The notes beneath the pieces are model-generated. The model did no database searches, was not told the origin of the DNA, and was given only the letters and a program-made list of their open reading frames with translations. Positions 34,572 to 46,200 of a stretch of DNA of 64,000 bases are shown piece after piece. The DNA is from Plantago major (taxonomy: Eukaryota > Streptophyta > Magnoliopsida > Lamiales > Plantaginaceae), in assembly GCA_026545765.1 (NCBI GenBank), contig CM048844.1, forward strand, positions 61,180,545-61,244,544, written 5' to 3'. Within the stretch, counting starts at the first letter, position 1. Every line of letters starts with the position of its first letter. The position numbers were made by a program, and so were the translations under genes.

Positions 34572-34680
34572 ACTGTAGCGCTTGATTGCAAATCTTTACT
34601 TGTTTTCCAACTTACCTGAAGTTTAGTGCACTAACTGAAACTAAGGATATTTCGAGGTTTCGTGTTGTGTAGCTCTAACA

Positions 34681-36576
34681 ATGGCTCAGTTAACCTATGG
34701 AGCCTACATGCAGCCCGGCGAGGTTAAGGCTGGGAAAGCGGCAATCGTGCTGTCTAATGAGGCGAGGAATTTGGAACTAAAAGCTCACCACTTCCATAAT
34801 CTTCCCAAGTTCTACGGAATGGCCAACGAGGATGTGATAAGGTTCCTCAAGGAGTTTGAAGTACTGATTGCAGGGATTCCGTTGAGAGCCGGAGGAGTAA
34901 CAGTTTCAGATGGAGAGATAAGGAAGAAGGTTTTTCCGATGTGCCTGCAGGATAAAGCTAGGAACTGGTTGTTAAACCAACCCGGGGGCTCTCTACCTAC
35001 TTGGGATTCTCTCTATAAAGCCTTCGTAAATAAGTTTTACCCTCCCGAGAGAACGCAGCACCTTCGTACTCAGATAATGCAGTTCCAGCAGATGCACGAT
35101 GAGACCTTCTATGAAGCTCGCGAACGCTTCTTACAGTTTCTATCCCAATGCCCGCACCATAGGATCGAAGAGATGAATCTGTGCATCAGATTTTATGAGG
35201 GTCTGAATTGGGAGTGTCAGAACATGGTTGATTTGACGTGTAAAAATTCACTCCTGGAAGCATCCTCTGACGAATTAAATGGTGTTTTCGAGAGACTGGC
35301 AGCAGTGTCTCAACTCAAGGTGCGAGAAATAAATCTAGGGGAGCAGGATACCGAGCAGTTGAAGGGACTCCAGGGGCATGTACTACTGAGTGGGACAAGC
35401 AAAGCGGAACTAGGCAATGATGCAGTAATCGGTCACCAAGGTGGCAACAACTTCTATGAGAATGCACCACGGGAGCAACCAGTTCTAGCTCAGCCAGTTC
35501 CGGTTCAGATTACGAGAGTGCCGGGAAGTCCTGATCAAGCAATCAGGGACAACATGGAGCGTTCCGAGAGGTTCTGGGCCGAAGTACAAGAAAATCAGCG
35601 CAGGAATGATCAGCGGTTCGACAGCATTGAGCAGGCGCAGAAGCGGTTAGAGAAGACTTTGGGGGATCTAGTTGGTCGATTTCAGCAAAGAGAAAGGGGT
35701 AAGTTACCGACGACCGCAGAAACCCACAGAGCTCTAGCTGTTGAGGTGACATTCGATGAGCCAGTAAAGATGAAGTATGTTCTTGCTACCTGCACTTGCC
35801 AGCTCGAGAACACGGGGGCCCAGGTTAAAACACCGGAGGTAGTTGAAGTGGCTGTTGAGGTGGCACCTACACCGGTACTTGAGAAGCCGGTAGAAGTGAG
35901 AGTCGAGGTACAGGAAAAGGAGGTAGCCATACCCAGTATTGCGACTCTAGTAGAGGAGGCGAGTGCAAAACTGGCTGTCCTTGAGGTAAGTCCCACCGCT
36001 AGGGTGATCCCGACAGCAGATAAGAGCATCAGTGATGCCAATAGTTTTGATTTGGTGGTTGGGATAGGAAATTCTTCCGAGGTAACTGGCCTCGTAAATA
36101 CAGGAGCAGCAGTTAATATAATGACCTTTGTGACCTATGAGGAGCTGGATTTGAAGGGTTTAAAACCCAGGAAATGCTTCATCATGATGGCCAATGGAAC
36201 GAGAAGTAGGTGCATGGGTGTGATTGAGGATGTTCCGGTTACACTGGATGGGGACACTTTTATAGCTGATTTCGTGGTTCTAGAGTCGACACGAGTTAAA
36301 GGCAAGGAGATGGAGAAGGATATGTTGCTTCTTGGGCGACCATTCATCAAAACAACTCGCATGATTGTCAACCTCCACGCTCGTACCTGCACTATAGAGG
36401 TACATGGCAAGCAACGTGAGTTGCAAGCCACCACTACACCATACTCACCCCTGCAGGCTGACACTAGGAACTATATAGGGGCGCACACTGGACCCTTGTA
36501 TATACACACTTATCTGAAAGGGAGAAAAGGAGCTGCAACAACCGGAAGAACCAAGAACTTCCAGAGTACCCATTAG
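34681..36576 (+). CDS. Gag-protease protein of Gypsy element B
   Basis: Intact 631-aa frame beginning MAQLTYGAYMQPGEV. Retrotrans_gag region at about residues 50-225: FLKEFEVLIAGIP, KARNWLLNQPGGSLPTWDSL, NKFYPPERT and RFYEGLNWECQNM. A helical and charged linker follows (about 280-340), then a variable Val/Glu-rich stretch, then a retroviral-type aspartic protease fold: LVNTGAAVNIM (residues about 471-481), DFVVLEST and LLGRPFIKTTRMIV. The position usually held by the catalytic Asp is Asn (residue 473, codon 36097-36099), so the protease is probably inactive. No zinc knuckle seen. The ORF stayed open, so loss of function at the protease is recent or tolerated. Confidence 0.88.
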   Translation: MAQLTYGAYMQPGEVKAGKAAIVLSNEARNLELKAHHFHNLPKFYGMANEDVIRFLKEFEVLIAGIPLRAGGVTVSDGEIRKKVFPMCLQDKARNWLLNQPGGSLPTWDSLYKAFVNKFYPPERTQHLRTQIMQFQQMHDETFYEARERFLQFLSQCPHHRIEEMNLCIRFYEGLNWECQNMVDLTCKNSLLEASSDELNGVFERLAAVSQLKVREINLGEQDTEQLKGLQGHVLLSGTSKAELGNDAVIGHQGGNNFYENAPREQPVLAQPVPVQITRVPGSPDQAIRDNMERSERFWAEVQENQRRNDQRFDSIEQAQKRLEKTLGDLVGRFQQRERGKLPTTAETHRALAVEVTFDEPVKMKYVLATCTCQLENTGAQVKTPEVVEVAVEVAPTPVLEKPVEVRVEVQEKEVAIPSIATLVEEASAKLAVLEVSPTARVIPTADKSISDANSFDLVVGIGNSSEVTGLVNTGAAVNIMTFVTYEELDLKGLKPRKCFIMMANGTRSRCMGVIEDVPVTLDGDTFIADFVVLESTRVKGKEMEKDMLLLGRPFIKTTRMIVNLHARTCTIEVHGKQRELQATTTPYSPLQADTRNYIGAHTGPLYIHTYLKGRKGAATTGRTKNFQSTH

Positions 36577-38009
36577 CCAACACGGAAGAGTCTTGAACAT
36601 GACTGTAAAGGTACACCAGCAGGCAAGTCACTATAGCTCCCATTCTCTTTTCCTTTTACTCTACGCTTGAGGACATGCTTGAGTTTAGGTTTGCGGAGGG
36701 GTAATGCGCTCTCTAGTGTCTTGTCTACATTATTCTCTGTTATCTGTATCTTTAGAGTCTTTCGTCTTTACTTCTATATATTTTGTTCTATTGTGTGTTA
36801 TGTGACCTTTCTCTATTACAGTTTCTATGTCGTTCTAGGTCTAGTTAATTTCCTTTTAAGTATTTTCGTAGTTAGTCTGAGTCTTATACCAAGTCGAACA
36901 TCCATTGTAGATGATAAATCTACCTGCTGCTTACGTTTTGTTCGATGATTAGCTGAAAGTAGGACAGTCTATTTTTAATCCTGCAAGGTTGTTTCTCTTT
37001 TAAATTAGCTCTTTGGTCCAAAAAGCCTATGAGAAGCCTAAGAGCCGATGAAAAAATTTTGTACCGGCAAAATGTATTGTGTGATTTCCTAGGTTGTGCA
37101 AGTTTTTACATATTACTTGCGCCTTTTCATACTTATGTGTACTCAGTCTTGTTAGGGATGACGAACGGCATGCTCTTTTTAAGCCCTTCCCCCTGTTCCA
37201 AGGAACAGGTTTGGGGAGAGAACTGTATTCATGACTTATATGTCTTGCTTTATCGTTATTTTGAAAAGCTTGTTTACTGTTGCCTAAGGCTTATTGATAT
37301 TTGAATCTCAGGGTGGATCTATGGTCTTCATTGGTCACCGTTAGTCGTGTTAGGCATGTTTCAAATACTACCTATATACCGGCGTGGTCTTAAAAAGCCA
37401 TATGTCCGTGAGGGTTGATGGCACGTACACCAAACTGACACGCACAAAAGTGCGGACTTTCGGTAAAGCAGACACCTGGAAAAAATTGAGATTAAAAGAG
37501 CCCAATGCGGCCACGCACTGAATTCAGTGAAGTATTACGAGATCTGATGTTGTTTTGAATTGAATAGGGGGAGCAGTTTCAGCTTTTGTTTTCTGAAAAA
37601 TTGAGTCGCCTGTTAAGTCCCTTTCGATCTAATGAGACGAGTACAAAAGCATCAGATATTTTAGGCACCTTTTTTACGCAAGTCACAATTCCCAGTTTAT
37701 TTTTGAGCTTATACCCCATTTGGATACTTCCAAGAGAGTGAGAGATACACTGCATTCACCTGTGAGGGACTAGCGAGCTACACTTAAGTGCTATTTGTTT
37801 GAGAAACGATTGAGTTTGATTTTCTGTACACTGTTTTACCAAAGTTAGTTTGATAACAAAATTTTTACATCTCGGGGACTTACTGTTTACAATGGTAGAT
37901 TCGGTCACTTGGGACCTTGACTCTTTATTTGCTTTCGTGGTTTCGAGTCTAGTTATGTTTAGGATTGTTTGTTTGCTCGAGGACGAGCAAAGGTTCGGTT
38001 TGGGGAGTT
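36577..38009 (+). other. Non-coding 3' internal region of B
   Basis: No supported gene. Contains a block (37344-37470) shared with the post-pol spacer of Copia element E, and ends in a purine tract GGTTTGGGGAGTT (about 37997-38009) before the LTR. Confidence 0.75.
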
Positions 38010-39233
38010 TGATGAGACTGTAATTTAGAGTCTCATTTGGTCCTTAATAACGATCTTTGTTAGTCTTTGTTCTTAGTTTTATAGTGGTTTTTGTACAATT
38101 TTACGCTTTGGTGTTTTGCTTTCCTTTTGCAGGAATTAATGATTTTTAGCTAAAACGGGAAAAAGCTGCTTAGCATGGCTCGCCGCAGCGAGATTTTACG
38201 AAGCTGCAGTAGATTTTGCAAGCCGAGCTCGCCGCGGCGAAGGCATTTACTCGCCGCAGCGAGATTTTACGAGGCTGCCAATATTTCTGAGATCGAGGCT
38301 CGCCGCGGCGAGATTAAGCAAGAGTCTCCCCTGCTTTGTGGTTGAAGTCACTTGTAGGGAATTAACCCTTGCCAGAATAAGCGAGAAGATATATAGTGCG
38401 ACAATAGAAGACTCGCCGCGGCGAGACGGGCAAATTCAGAACTCGTTTTTCCTTATTAGATTAGATTTTGGATTTTTTCTTTGAGACATTCTTTTAACCT
38501 AGTTCTTAGAAAGGCTCCAATTGGTTACTTTTTGACATTGAGACATATTTTGGAGCTTGGTTTTATCCTTGATTGATTTATCGATATCGAATTCCTGATC
38601 ACCGTGGTAATTCTCCATTGTTCATCTCTTTAAAATTCGTTCTTGTTCTTGTTTGTCGAATTGTATGAGCTTGCATGCGATTATCATTATGTTTATGTTT
38701 ATCATGAGCAATATCTTGAAGTCTTTCATCTTTCAATCTGTCATGAGTAGCTAAACCACTCCGAACACGGTAGTGATGTGACGGTGATTGCGTATTCGCT
38801 TCTAAGGTTAGGATTCGTTCATATAGGTTAGGCTCGTTCAAAGATCTTCGTAAAAACCTTTCAATCTAATAAGCTAGTTCAAAGATTCTCTAAAATGTTT
38901 TGGTTAAGGATCGTGGATTGACGACCCACGATACTCTAGTTCAAAGATTTTCAAATAACGTTTGGTTTAATTGGATTGAATGTTTTAAGGACACCGACCG
39001 TGTGACAAGTATGAAAGATTTCCCTAGAGCGAATTAGCATCACTCGATCTAACTAATGTGTTCTCTTCTCTCTCATATCTAAATCAGTTATCTGCTTTTC
39101 TATTTTCTAGTTTATAGTAGTTAACAACTCAAACAATTCAAACAGTTTACGCAATTGACTATTTTCTTTCAATTGCTTGGTAGCTTAATTGTTTCCTTAG
39201 CGAACGACCCTGTGGTTAGCTTTGTTTATTATA
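38010..39233 (+). repeat. 3' LTR of element B, left piece
   Basis: Starts TGATGAGACTGTAATTTAG. Contains five CGCCGC(G/A)GCG palindromes between about 38179 and 38425 in better condition than in the 5' LTR. Ends at TTATA (39229-39233), the target of C. Confidence 0.9.
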
Positions 39234-40371
39234 TGTTAGGAAATTTGTTAGATATTTTGTTAGAAATATCTGTTTAGATTTTGATCAGCAACATGATGAC
39301 TTATCTTAATCTCAAAAAGGTGATTAGTACTCTTGGTTCACTTGAACATTGTAAAAGAGGAAACCCACTAAGTATGATTAGTCTAGCTAATCTTGTATAG
39401 GATGTTAGGTCTCAAAATGTAATTTTTATTTTATGAAGAGAAGACCAAGAAGAAGACATGCAAGCAGAACAAGTTCAACGACATTGAAGACTTGAAGAAA
39501 CTGCACAAGATTATCAAAGCTTTTCAGATACCTTGGCCAGATATCTTGAAGACACGAATAGTTTTAAACAAACTGTGTCACAAGAGATATCTGAGAAATA
39601 AAAGGTCTATCTGAAAACAAGGAAAGTGTCCATAGATATCTATTCTCAGATACCTTGAGCTTTAACCACATTTCTGAAAAGAAATATATATATTGCAAAC
39701 AAAGTTGTTTCAATAAAAGTGGTATCTTAAGTTAAAGATAAGAACGTGCAAAGAATCAGAGAAATCTGATCAAGGTTGTCTCTGATATAAAGCATAGTTC
39801 CGTTGGCACTACAGGACAAAAGTATAGTACAATGCATTAAATGCACGGACAGAGATGTCCGAACAAAAGCAACGGTAGCTTCTGAAGAAGAAGACAAACC
39901 TGCTACAGTACTATACACAGATATCGATAGTTTGAATTTGATTTAAGCCTAACGGATACTATTCAAACGGCACTCAAATTCATCTATAAATATCAACACT
40001 TAGACAGCTTGAGAAGACACACAACCTGAAGAACTTACACTGAACACATATCTCGCTATCTCAAGCAAATTACTTATCCTCAAAGCTTTCTGTTGCGACC
40101 AAAGCTCTTGATCTTGAGTAACACTGAAGTTCTAAGTGTCCTGATCCTAAACAAGCATCGCTACGTGAAAGAGTTGAATTGAAAGATCAAGTATCTGAGA
40201 TTCATTCTCCTGAACATTTATCTAAGACTTGGGTCAGTAAAAAGAACAAGATACCATACATTGAAAAGTGTATTAAGTATACTTGATTCACAGAGCTATC
40301 TGATTAACTGAAAAGTTATTAAAGAAGCTCATCTGACAACTCAAACCAAAACCAACACCATCACTGGCGTG

Positions 40372-40519
40372 GAGTACAGGAAGTACTTAGTTTGAGAAAC
40401 TAAGGAATAACTCCAAGGTTATTGAGCACAGGAAGTACTTAGCTTGGGAAGCTAGGGAATAGCTCAAAAAGGTTTCTGAGTACAGGAAGTACTTGGCTGT
40501 GAAAGCCGGGGAACAACTC
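40372..40519 (+). repeat. Three structured 42-nt units in the LTR of C
   Basis: Units 40372-40413, 40424-40465 and 40478-40519. Each begins GAG(T/C)ACAGGAAGTACTT and ends near (A/G)(A/C)(A/G)CTC. Units 1 and 3 can form the small arm GTAC-AGGAA-GTAC; unit 2 has CAC instead. Each unit also has a second arm whose stem changes on both sides: AGTTT/AAACT, AGCTT/AAGCT, GGCT/AGCC. They lie downstream of the TATA box, so they should be in the RNA leader. The 3' LTR repeats them (about 54480-54630). Confidence 0.75.
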
Positions 40520-40832
40520 AGGGGGAACATTTGGTTGGGAACCATTTGTTTAAGGAATATTAGAATAGGATTTTTGTAAGGTGACCTCAATTATCTATTC
40601 TAGTGAATTCTAGGTCTTTGGAAGACCGAAGTGGATTAGTTGGAGGATTACGCCACCTCCAGATACCACTATACTTGCTGTGTTATTTACTTTTCTGTAC
40701 TTACTTTTCAACAACACACACACACACTTTAACTGTTTCTGCACTTATCTATCTTATGTCTTCCGCGCTCTGAATCTAAGTATCAGATATCTATATAGAT
40801 ATCTGAGAAATAGTTTTTATCGACAAAAGTAT

Positions 40833-40871
40833 TAAAAGACTATTCACCCCCCCCCCCCCTCTAGTCTTTTA
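40833..40871 (+). other. C-run hairpin before the primer site, element C
   Basis: Ten-base arms TAAAAGACTA (40833-40842) and TAGTCTTTTA (40862-40871) enclose TTCA and a 13-base C run. The same layout exists in the LTRs of F and G and in C's 3' LTR. Confidence 0.75.
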
Positions 40872-40896
40872 CTTTGCCGTTATCTGGACCAACAAG

Positions 40897-40908
40897 TGGT
40901 ATCAGAGC
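40897..40908 (+). other. Primer binding site, element C
   Basis: TGGTATCAGAGC, initiator-Met tRNA type, two bases after the LTR. Confidence 0.92.
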
Positions 40909-41011
40909 AGGATGTTCACAAGCCTTCTGCACTGAACCTAGATCCCCAGATAGGTGAAGGAACTTTGTCCATTTTCGAGGACTATTTAATTTATGTGTTA
41001 AGTGTAAAGGA

Positions 41012-43282
41012 ATGTCTCTGAGTGATGCACCCGTTCTCAAACCAGAGAACTACGAGAAATAGAAAAATAACATGATGCTCCACCTTGAAGCCATAAGTGA
41101 CGAAATGATCGAAGTGATAAAGAATGGCCCAATAGTCATTCAACAACTTAAACAAGTCATGGAGGTTTCTAATGGTAGAGATAGAGATCAAAGCGAAGGA
41201 TCTTCACAAACTGATGCGTCAACAAGTGGGAGATCTACTAGTCAAGTTATTTACGAACCAAAGCCCAGAGAACTCTGGACATCGGAAGATGCCAAGAGAA
41301 ACCGTCTAGATGGTCAAGCTCGTAACATCATCATCAGATCGACACCTGAGCACATACAATGTAAACTGTGGGGTGCTAAAACGGCGAAAGTTGCCTGGCA
41401 ACTGATTGAAGAAATCTGTGCCGGAACTGAGAAAACCAAAGAAAACAAGTTCGAAGTACTCAAGTTGAAATTTCAAAATTTCAAACAAGGACCCACTGAA
41501 ACTCTGGAAGAACTTGATTTCAGATTCACCACTCTCATGAGTGATATGGCAGCACTTGGGGAAAGCAACAGATACTCCCAGTCAAAAAAGATTAAGACTA
41601 TTGTCAGTCGAGAAATTGAGAGAAGAAAAGCCAAAGAGAAGCTGAAAAAGCATCTAGGCTCAAACTATCACCAGTACAAAAATATGCAAAGCTCGCTGAA
41701 CAAGCCAGCTCAGAAAGCATCATGTACTGAGGAAGTAGAAATTGGAAACGATATCTGCTTCTATTGTCAGAAACCTGGTCACTTCAAGAAGGATTGTCCT
41801 GCCTTCAACAAACTAAGGACAGGTGACAAGAAAGATAGAAGAATCTTCAGAAGAAGCCAGAAAGCTTTATTAACTGAAGAAAGAAAGAAAATCCAAACTC
41901 AACTGGATGCTCTAGACGTTGAGACAGATTCTGAAGATGACAATTCAGATGACTCAACCTTACCATCACCAGAATTATGTGGAGTTACTCATGATATAAT
42001 CGACTTCGACCTCAAGAAGAATGAAATGTCTGGAGTTGCTGAGATTGATGGTCCAGACATCTCTAACATAGAAATATGTCTTATGGCTGATGAGGTAACA
42101 CATACTTCTTGTTATACTTATGAAAGTGATGAAGAAGAAATAAAAGATCTAGAAAATCTCAGGAAAGAACTTGACATCTATGAAAGAGAATTTCTAATGA
42201 TCCGAGCTAGAGCCGAAAATCTTGAAGAAGAAAAGAATTCTCTTGCAAAGGAAAATTCTCGATTAGTTAAGATATCTGAAAAAAAGGATGCTGAAAATGC
42301 ATTTCTCAAAGCTCAGATATCTGAAACTGAAAAGTCACATAAAGAAGCAATGGCTAAATTACGAAAGAAATATGAAGATCTTCTTTCTGAGAACAAGGAA
42401 CTCGAAAAGAAAGAATTATCTTTTCAATCTTATGCCAAAGCTAGTGACACTCTTACTGAAGTACAATCTTACTTAAGAGATCCTTCAGAAAAGAAAGGAC
42501 TTGGGCTGAATACACAGACAGATTGTTCTATCACTCTGAATAAGAGTGAGGAAAGAAGAACATTTGTAAGTACTCAGCAAGATGGTTCCCATGCAATCTA
42601 TAGTATCGGTCAGAAGACGAAGATTGTTGACAAAGGAAAGGCAGTTGCGACTAAACCTTTGTGGGAAAAACAAGTCAAAAACAAAACTGTTGGGCACGTC
42701 TCTGAAAAGAAACACAACACTGAAAAGTGTAAACATCCACAGTGCTATGTCTCTCAAAAGGGTAGAATTGCAGGAGCTGGCAAATTCTCCAATGTCACTT
42801 TTTCTGGAAAGAAATTGGATCAACCAGAGACTAGCAAAGCTGCTGAGAAAAGATCTCAGATAGCTTCAAGTGCTCGAAACAGTATTGGCTATAAAGGCAT
42901 CGGGAAACAACTTGCTCATGAATACAAACAGGAGCAAGAACGATGGCTAAAGGCTAGAATTGCTCAAAGCAATTATCAGAAGTGGAAGTTGAATCAAGCT
43001 ACTGAAAATCTGAATGCCAGGGCTAGAAGAAATCTGGCAAGGAAAGCTAAGTTTGCTAAAAAGCAAACTCAGAAACCTGACAGGTATCTGAAAGCACCAA
43101 ATGGAGCACCTAGGAACACACCAAGGAAGAAAATAATTCTTAATAATGATAATCATTCAATTATAATTCCTCCTTATGTTCCTATCAGACAAAAGAATGT
43201 TCCAAGGAAATTCATTCAAAAATGGATTCCTACTGGAAGATTGTTTAGTCCTGATGGTTCCAACTATAAATTGAGAACCTAA
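41012..43282 (+). pseudogene. Copia gag of element C
   Basis: Starts MSLSDAPVLKPENYEK. One stop, TAG at 41060-41062 in place of the Trp codon that F keeps (EKW), otherwise open to 43282. Capsid region KLKFQNFKQGPTETLEELD, CCHC knuckle CFYCQKPGHFKKDCP (about 41756-41800), coiled coil (about 42130-42420), CKHPQCY Cys/His cluster (about 42729), and a Lys/Arg-rich end (NARARRNLARKAKFAKKQ). Relative to F about 80 codons after IKTIV are deleted in frame (about 41605). Encodes the particle protein; the knuckle should bind genomic RNA. Confidence 0.88.
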
Positions 43283-43298
43283 TTTCACATTCTCCTGT

Positions 43299-46200
43299 GT
43301 GAGAATGCTTCGGACTAAAGCACAATGGCTATTTGATAGTGGATGCGGAAAGCACATGACAGGAGACAAAGCAAATCTGGTCGATTACAAAGCTTGCAAC
43401 ACAGGACCAGATATCAGATTTGCTGGAGGAGAATTAAATCCCTCTCTGGGAGTTGGCAACGTCAAATTGGGAACTTTAACAATCACTGACGTATTACATG
43501 TTAAGGATTTGAAATATAATCTATTTAGCATGAGCCAGTTTGCATAAAGGTTTCTTGTAAAATTCAAAGCAAAATCGCAAACTAATTGACAATGAGTCAA
43601 AGCGCAGTCTTGGTTGTTCGGCGGAAAGGCGATCTTTATGTTGCCGATTGGGCATCGCCACAATCAAGAATGTCTCATGGTGAGTCATTACGGTCACAGA
43701 AGAGCACTGGTTATGGCACAAAAGAATGAGTCACTTGAACTTCAAAACTCTGAACAAACTTGCCAAGAAAGAGTTAGTGGTTGGCCTTCCCAAAACATCT
43801 TTCAGAAAGGATGGTATCTGCTACGCATGTCGATGGGGAAACAATCCAAATCTCTTTCAAGTCCAAAACTAGACACTCTAGTGTTAGACCAACGCAACTA
43901 CTACATATGGATCTTTTGAATCATCCGTAACTAGTTATGTAGTAAAGAAATATGGTCCGTTGTTGTAGATGACTTCAAGATTCACTTGGGTTGTCTTTTC
44001 AAACACACAACTGATGCCGGTGGAGATACCAAACTTCTTTGAAAAAGCTTGAAGTCATGAAAATGACAAGGTATCTGCAATCGTATGGACCATGAATCGA
44101 AGTTTGTCAACCAGTACATAAAGGAGTTTTGTACCTGCGAAGATATACAACACCAACTTTCCTCTGTAAGAACACCTCAACAAAATGGTGTTGCAGAAAG
44201 GAAAAACAGAACCCTTAAAGAAGCTGCAAGGACGATGCTAGCTGACACTGAAATAAGTGAAGTTTATTGGGTTGAAGTCGTAAACACGACTGCTACACTC
44301 GTAATGTATGTTTGATAAACAAACACCATGACAAGACCCCTTATGAAATCTTGGTTGGTAGACCCCCTAATATCAAACATCTGAGAGTATTTGGTTGTAG
44401 ATGTTTTGTTCTAAACAATGGAAAAGATTATCTGAGAACATTTCAACCAAAGGCAGATGAAGGTGTATTTCTTGGTTATTCCACGAATAGCAAAGCCTAC
44501 AGAATTTGCAACAAAAGAACAAAGAAAATTGAAGAATCAGTTCATGTTGTATTCTATGAAGGAAGTAAGAAAACAGCTCCTAATGATGAACTCTCAGAAA
44601 GGTTCAAAGAACTAATGTTGAGTGATTCTGAAGAAGAATCCTCAGAAAGGAGAAACATCATTATGGAAAGTGAGGATGACTCTGACGTAGAAAAGCTTGA
44701 TATGCCTAGTAACAACCAGATGACTCACAAACATGATGAAGAATTTCCTATGAAACTTCAAGAAATGGAAACTGAAGATATTCATCATGAAGCTATCTCT
44801 GGAAACAATCTCTCTGAAAGACATGTTCCAGATAGCTCAAACACTGAACAAGTGTCAGACATTAATTTCCCTTCTGAGGAGCAAAATGTCTTAGATACTG
44901 AAAAAGTATCAAATCAAAATCCCAGTGATTCACATTCAAATCATTTGGATATTGATCCTACTAGCACCAAACCTATGATGAGATGGATCAAGGATCATCC
45001 TGCAAAAGATGTGATTGGACCAATTAATCAAGGTGTTAGGACTAGGAGAGCAATAGTTGAAAATGCTAATTCTCTCTTTGGATGTTTCATCTCAAATATT
45101 GAACCTAAAAATATAGAAGAAGCATTAGGAGACCAAGACTGGATCTCTGCAATGCAAGAAGAGTTGGATCCATTTGAGAGAAACAAAGTCTGGAAACTAG
45201 TTCCATTTGTAGAAGGAATATCTGTGATTGGAACTAAATGGGTTTTCAGAAACAAGATGAATGAATCTGGTGAAATAACCAGAAACAAAGCAAGATTGGT
45301 TGCCAAGGGATTTACCTGCATCAAGGCTTAGATTTTGATGAGTCATATGCACCATTGCCGATTGATGCAATATGACTCTTTCTAGCCTTCTAAATTTCAT
45401 AAAGATTTTAAAGTTTATCAGATGGATGTCAAAAGTGCATTCTTGAACGGTGAACTTGCAGAAGAAGTTTATGTTGAGCAACCACCTGGCTTTGAAGTTT
45501 CCTCAGAAAGTAGAATGGACTGAAACAGGCTCCAAGAGCATGGTATGACACTTTGGCCAAATACCTTCTGGAAAGTGGTTTCAAGAAAGGTGAAGTTGAT
45601 AAAACTTTATTTACCTTAAATCATGATGGGAAACTACTCTTAGTTCAAGTATATGTTGATGACATCATATTTGGATCTAAGGACAAGCAACTTTGTAATG
45701 ACTTTACAAATCTCATGAAAAGTAAGTTTGAGATGAGCATGATGGGAGAAATGAATTATTTTCTAGGATTGCAAGTCAAGCAACTCAATGACGGAATATT
45801 CATTAGTCAAACAAAGTATTCAAAAGATATGCTCACAAAATTCAATCTTAAGCCTTCTGAAAAGAATGCTAAGATACCTATGAGCATTGGAACCAAAATG
45901 AACTATACTAAATCAGATAAGAGTATTGAAGAACATAAGTATAGGAAATTGATAGGTTCACTACTTTACCTCACTGCAAGTAGACCTGATATTCAATACG
46001 CCGTTGGAGTGTGTGCTAGATTTCAGACAAATCCGATGCAAACACACTACAACATTGCTATGAAAATATTAAGGTATGTAAAAGGTACAGTAAATGTAGG
46101 ATTGTGTATCCTAAAGAAAGCGGATTGAGTTTAGCTGGGTACTCAGACGTTGATTATGCTGGATCACTGCTTGATAGGAAAAGCACCTCAGGAACTTGTC

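Larger units (their letters stand above)
39234..40894 (+). repeat. 5' LTR of element C
   Basis: Ends GGACCAACA. TATAAATA at 39985-39992. It begins TGTTAGGAAATTTGTTAGATA, 12 bases longer than the 3' LTR start TGTTAGATA, although the target duplication shows the longer form was integrated. Confidence 0.92.

Noticed and set aside
36667-37304. Two small hydrophobic frames in B's 3' region (36667-36948 and 37029-37304)
   Set aside because: No start context, codon pattern or homology signal; the region is AT-rich non-coding DNA of a Gag-only element.
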